Shown here: positions 31,876-32,407 of the stretch, piece after piece
Layout of the letters: each line of letters opens with the position of its first letter
Numbering within the stretch: position 1 is the first letter of the stretch
Assembly: GCA_012689375.1 (NCBI GenBank)
Contig: JAAZLO010000040.1
Coordinates: forward strand, 1-32,407
Direction of reading: 5' to 3'
Source of the DNA: Bacillota bacterium
GTDB taxonomy: Bacteria > Bacillota > SHA-98 > UBA4971
DNA: 32,407 nt
The notes under the pieces: generated by a model
Seen by the model: only the letters and a program-made list of their open reading frames with translations
Told to the model about the DNA's origin: nothing
Databases searched by the model: none
Made by a program: the position numbers and the translations under genes

Positions 31876-32151
31876 CTAGCCCGCGCAGCCAATTCTCTTT
31901 TCTTCATTCCTATGACGAACAGATAATTTTACCGTTTCAGTTAGTACATCAGCATAGGTATAGGAGACCCTTTTTACCAATCCGGGTTTATCGGATAACT
32001 TTACTACAAATACTTTCGGGTAAGTGTTTTCGAGAATTCCCTCAGTTTCGAAGACTCTCCTGCGTCCCTGATTTGCCCTGACCATAACTTTTTTACCGAC
32101 AAATGGCTCCAGATCCCGTTTAATAATTTCAAGGACATTTCTGTCTGCCAT
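31876..32151 (-). CDS. veg: Veg family protein
   Basis: A 91-residue Veg homologue, a small cytoplasmic protein that in Bacillus subtilis is abundantly made and linked to biofilm gene control. The family core is intact: IIKRDLEPFVGKKVMVRANQGRRRVFETEGIL, then YPKVFVVKL and the VSYTYADVLTETVKL strand. The start ATG 32151 is 6 nt after GGAAGGTGAT. It is transcribed alone from a near-consensus promoter (32186-32214) into its own terminator. The location upstream of SPOCS genes and ispE fits clostridial gene order. Confidence 0.96.
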   Translation of the reverse strand: MADRNVLEIIKRDLEPFVGKKVMVRANQGRRRVFETEGILENTYPKVFVVKLSDKPGLVKRVSYTYADVLTETVKLSVRHRNEEKRIGCAG

Positions 32152-32185
32152 CTTATCACCTTCCTTGGCGGACCATACCTAGATA

Positions 32186-32214
32186 ATTTTAGCACGCCGT
32201 TGGTGATATGTCAA
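32186..32214 (-). promoter_or_regulatory. Near-consensus sigma-A promoter of veg
   Basis: Minus strand: perfect TTGACA (32214-32209), 17-nt spacer, TAAAAT (32191-32186, 5 of 6). An A/T-rich stretch (AATTATAATTTTTC) just upstream could act as an UP element. This is the strongest promoter in the window and fits the known very strong veg promoter of Bacillus. Confidence 0.9.
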
Positions 32215-32327
32215 GAAAAATTATAATTATAACAACATGTCCGTACCATGTCAATAGCATTTCTTTAAAACTTTTTCCTGAGTGCAGATTGCAACTTTAA
32301 TTGCCCAACATTTATTTCCAGTTATGC

Positions 32328-32407
32328 TTATGCGACCATCTCGTTAGCTGTTCTATAGCCGTGAATTTTACGGGGATAATTGTTTATCCAATCCTCTATC
32401 CTTTGGA
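32328..32407 (-). CDS. IS30-family transposase, C-terminal end (cut by window edge)
   Basis: The frame open at the window end gives the last 25 residues QRIEDWINNYPRK-IHGYRTANEMVA and a TAA at 32330-32328. The NN-PRK...GY-T-NE pattern is the characteristic C-terminal end of IS30-family DDE transposases. Downstream on the same strand, 32282-32310 carries GCAATTAAAGTTGCAATCTGC, which looks like the outer end of such an element, but the opposite end is outside the window, so the inverted repeat cannot be checked. The element therefore inserted about 70 bases upstream of the veg promoter. Confidence 0.6.
   Translation of the reverse strand, partial: QRIEDWINNYPRKIHGYRTANEMVA

Noticed and set aside
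1-32407. CRISPR arrays, rRNA genes, riboswitches
   Set aside because: No regularly spaced direct repeats, no rRNA-like sequence and no recognisable riboswitch core were found on reading both strands.

Overview
This window reads as part of the chromosome of an anaerobic, endospore-forming member of the Bacillota, most likely a clostridial lineage. The evidence is a set of sporulation genes (spoVG, veg, two alpha/beta-type SASP genes, a dacF-like carboxypeptidase, many SPOCS-domain spore-coat-type proteins), an anaerobe's rubrerythrin, isoprenoid synthesis by the MEP pathway (ispE), and Shine-Dalgarno driven genes with sigma-A and sigma-H type promoters. The species cannot be named from this sequence alone.

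Region 1 to 7.7 kb is mostly housekeeping. It holds the 3' part of a CCA-adding enzyme gene, a tRNA-Gln(TTG) with its own promoter and terminator, spoVG behind a well-matched sigma-H promoter, a MobA-like nucleotidyltransferase, ispE and dacF, all on the minus strand. A divergent MATE exporter and a malic enzyme follow. Region 7.75 to 8.8 kb is a gene graveyard: remnants of a PLD-nuclease/SF2-helicase protein and of a HIT-family hydrolase, with in-frame stops and internal deletions. Region 8.9 to 15.8 kb is a mixed set: a GHL10-type glycosyl hydrolase, a small HTH protein, an amidase-domain protein, DegV, two SASPs, a two-gene chromate transporter, rubrerythrin, and a 50-residue zinc-ribbon protein. 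Region 15.9 to 17.7 kb carries deoB and an AlkA-type DNA glycosylase.

Region 17.8 to 30.7 kb is the striking part. Six minus-strand genes encode about 17 SPOCS (DUF3794-type) domains in architectures of 1, 3, 3 + LysM, 3 + LysM, membrane anchor + 3, and 4 domains. Between them lie a peptidoglycan-binding/LysM/GH18-fold protein whose catalytic motif is not recognisable, and an oppositely oriented redox cassette (TlpA-like thioredoxin, a 48-residue CXXC membrane protein, a NapH-like polyferredoxin). The known relative is SipL of Clostridioides difficile, a SPOCS + LysM protein that ties the coat to SpoIVA. I infer that this locus builds an elaborate spore envelope layer, but its specific role is not established.

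The window ends with a secreted CAP-domain protein carrying a tyrosine/asparagine-rich repeat region, veg behind a near-consensus sigma-A promoter, and the C-terminal end of an IS30-type transposase running off the edge. The synteny veg / SPOCS / ispE / spoVG fits a sporulation-linked chromosomal neighbourhood. No CRISPR array, rRNA or prophage module was seen.
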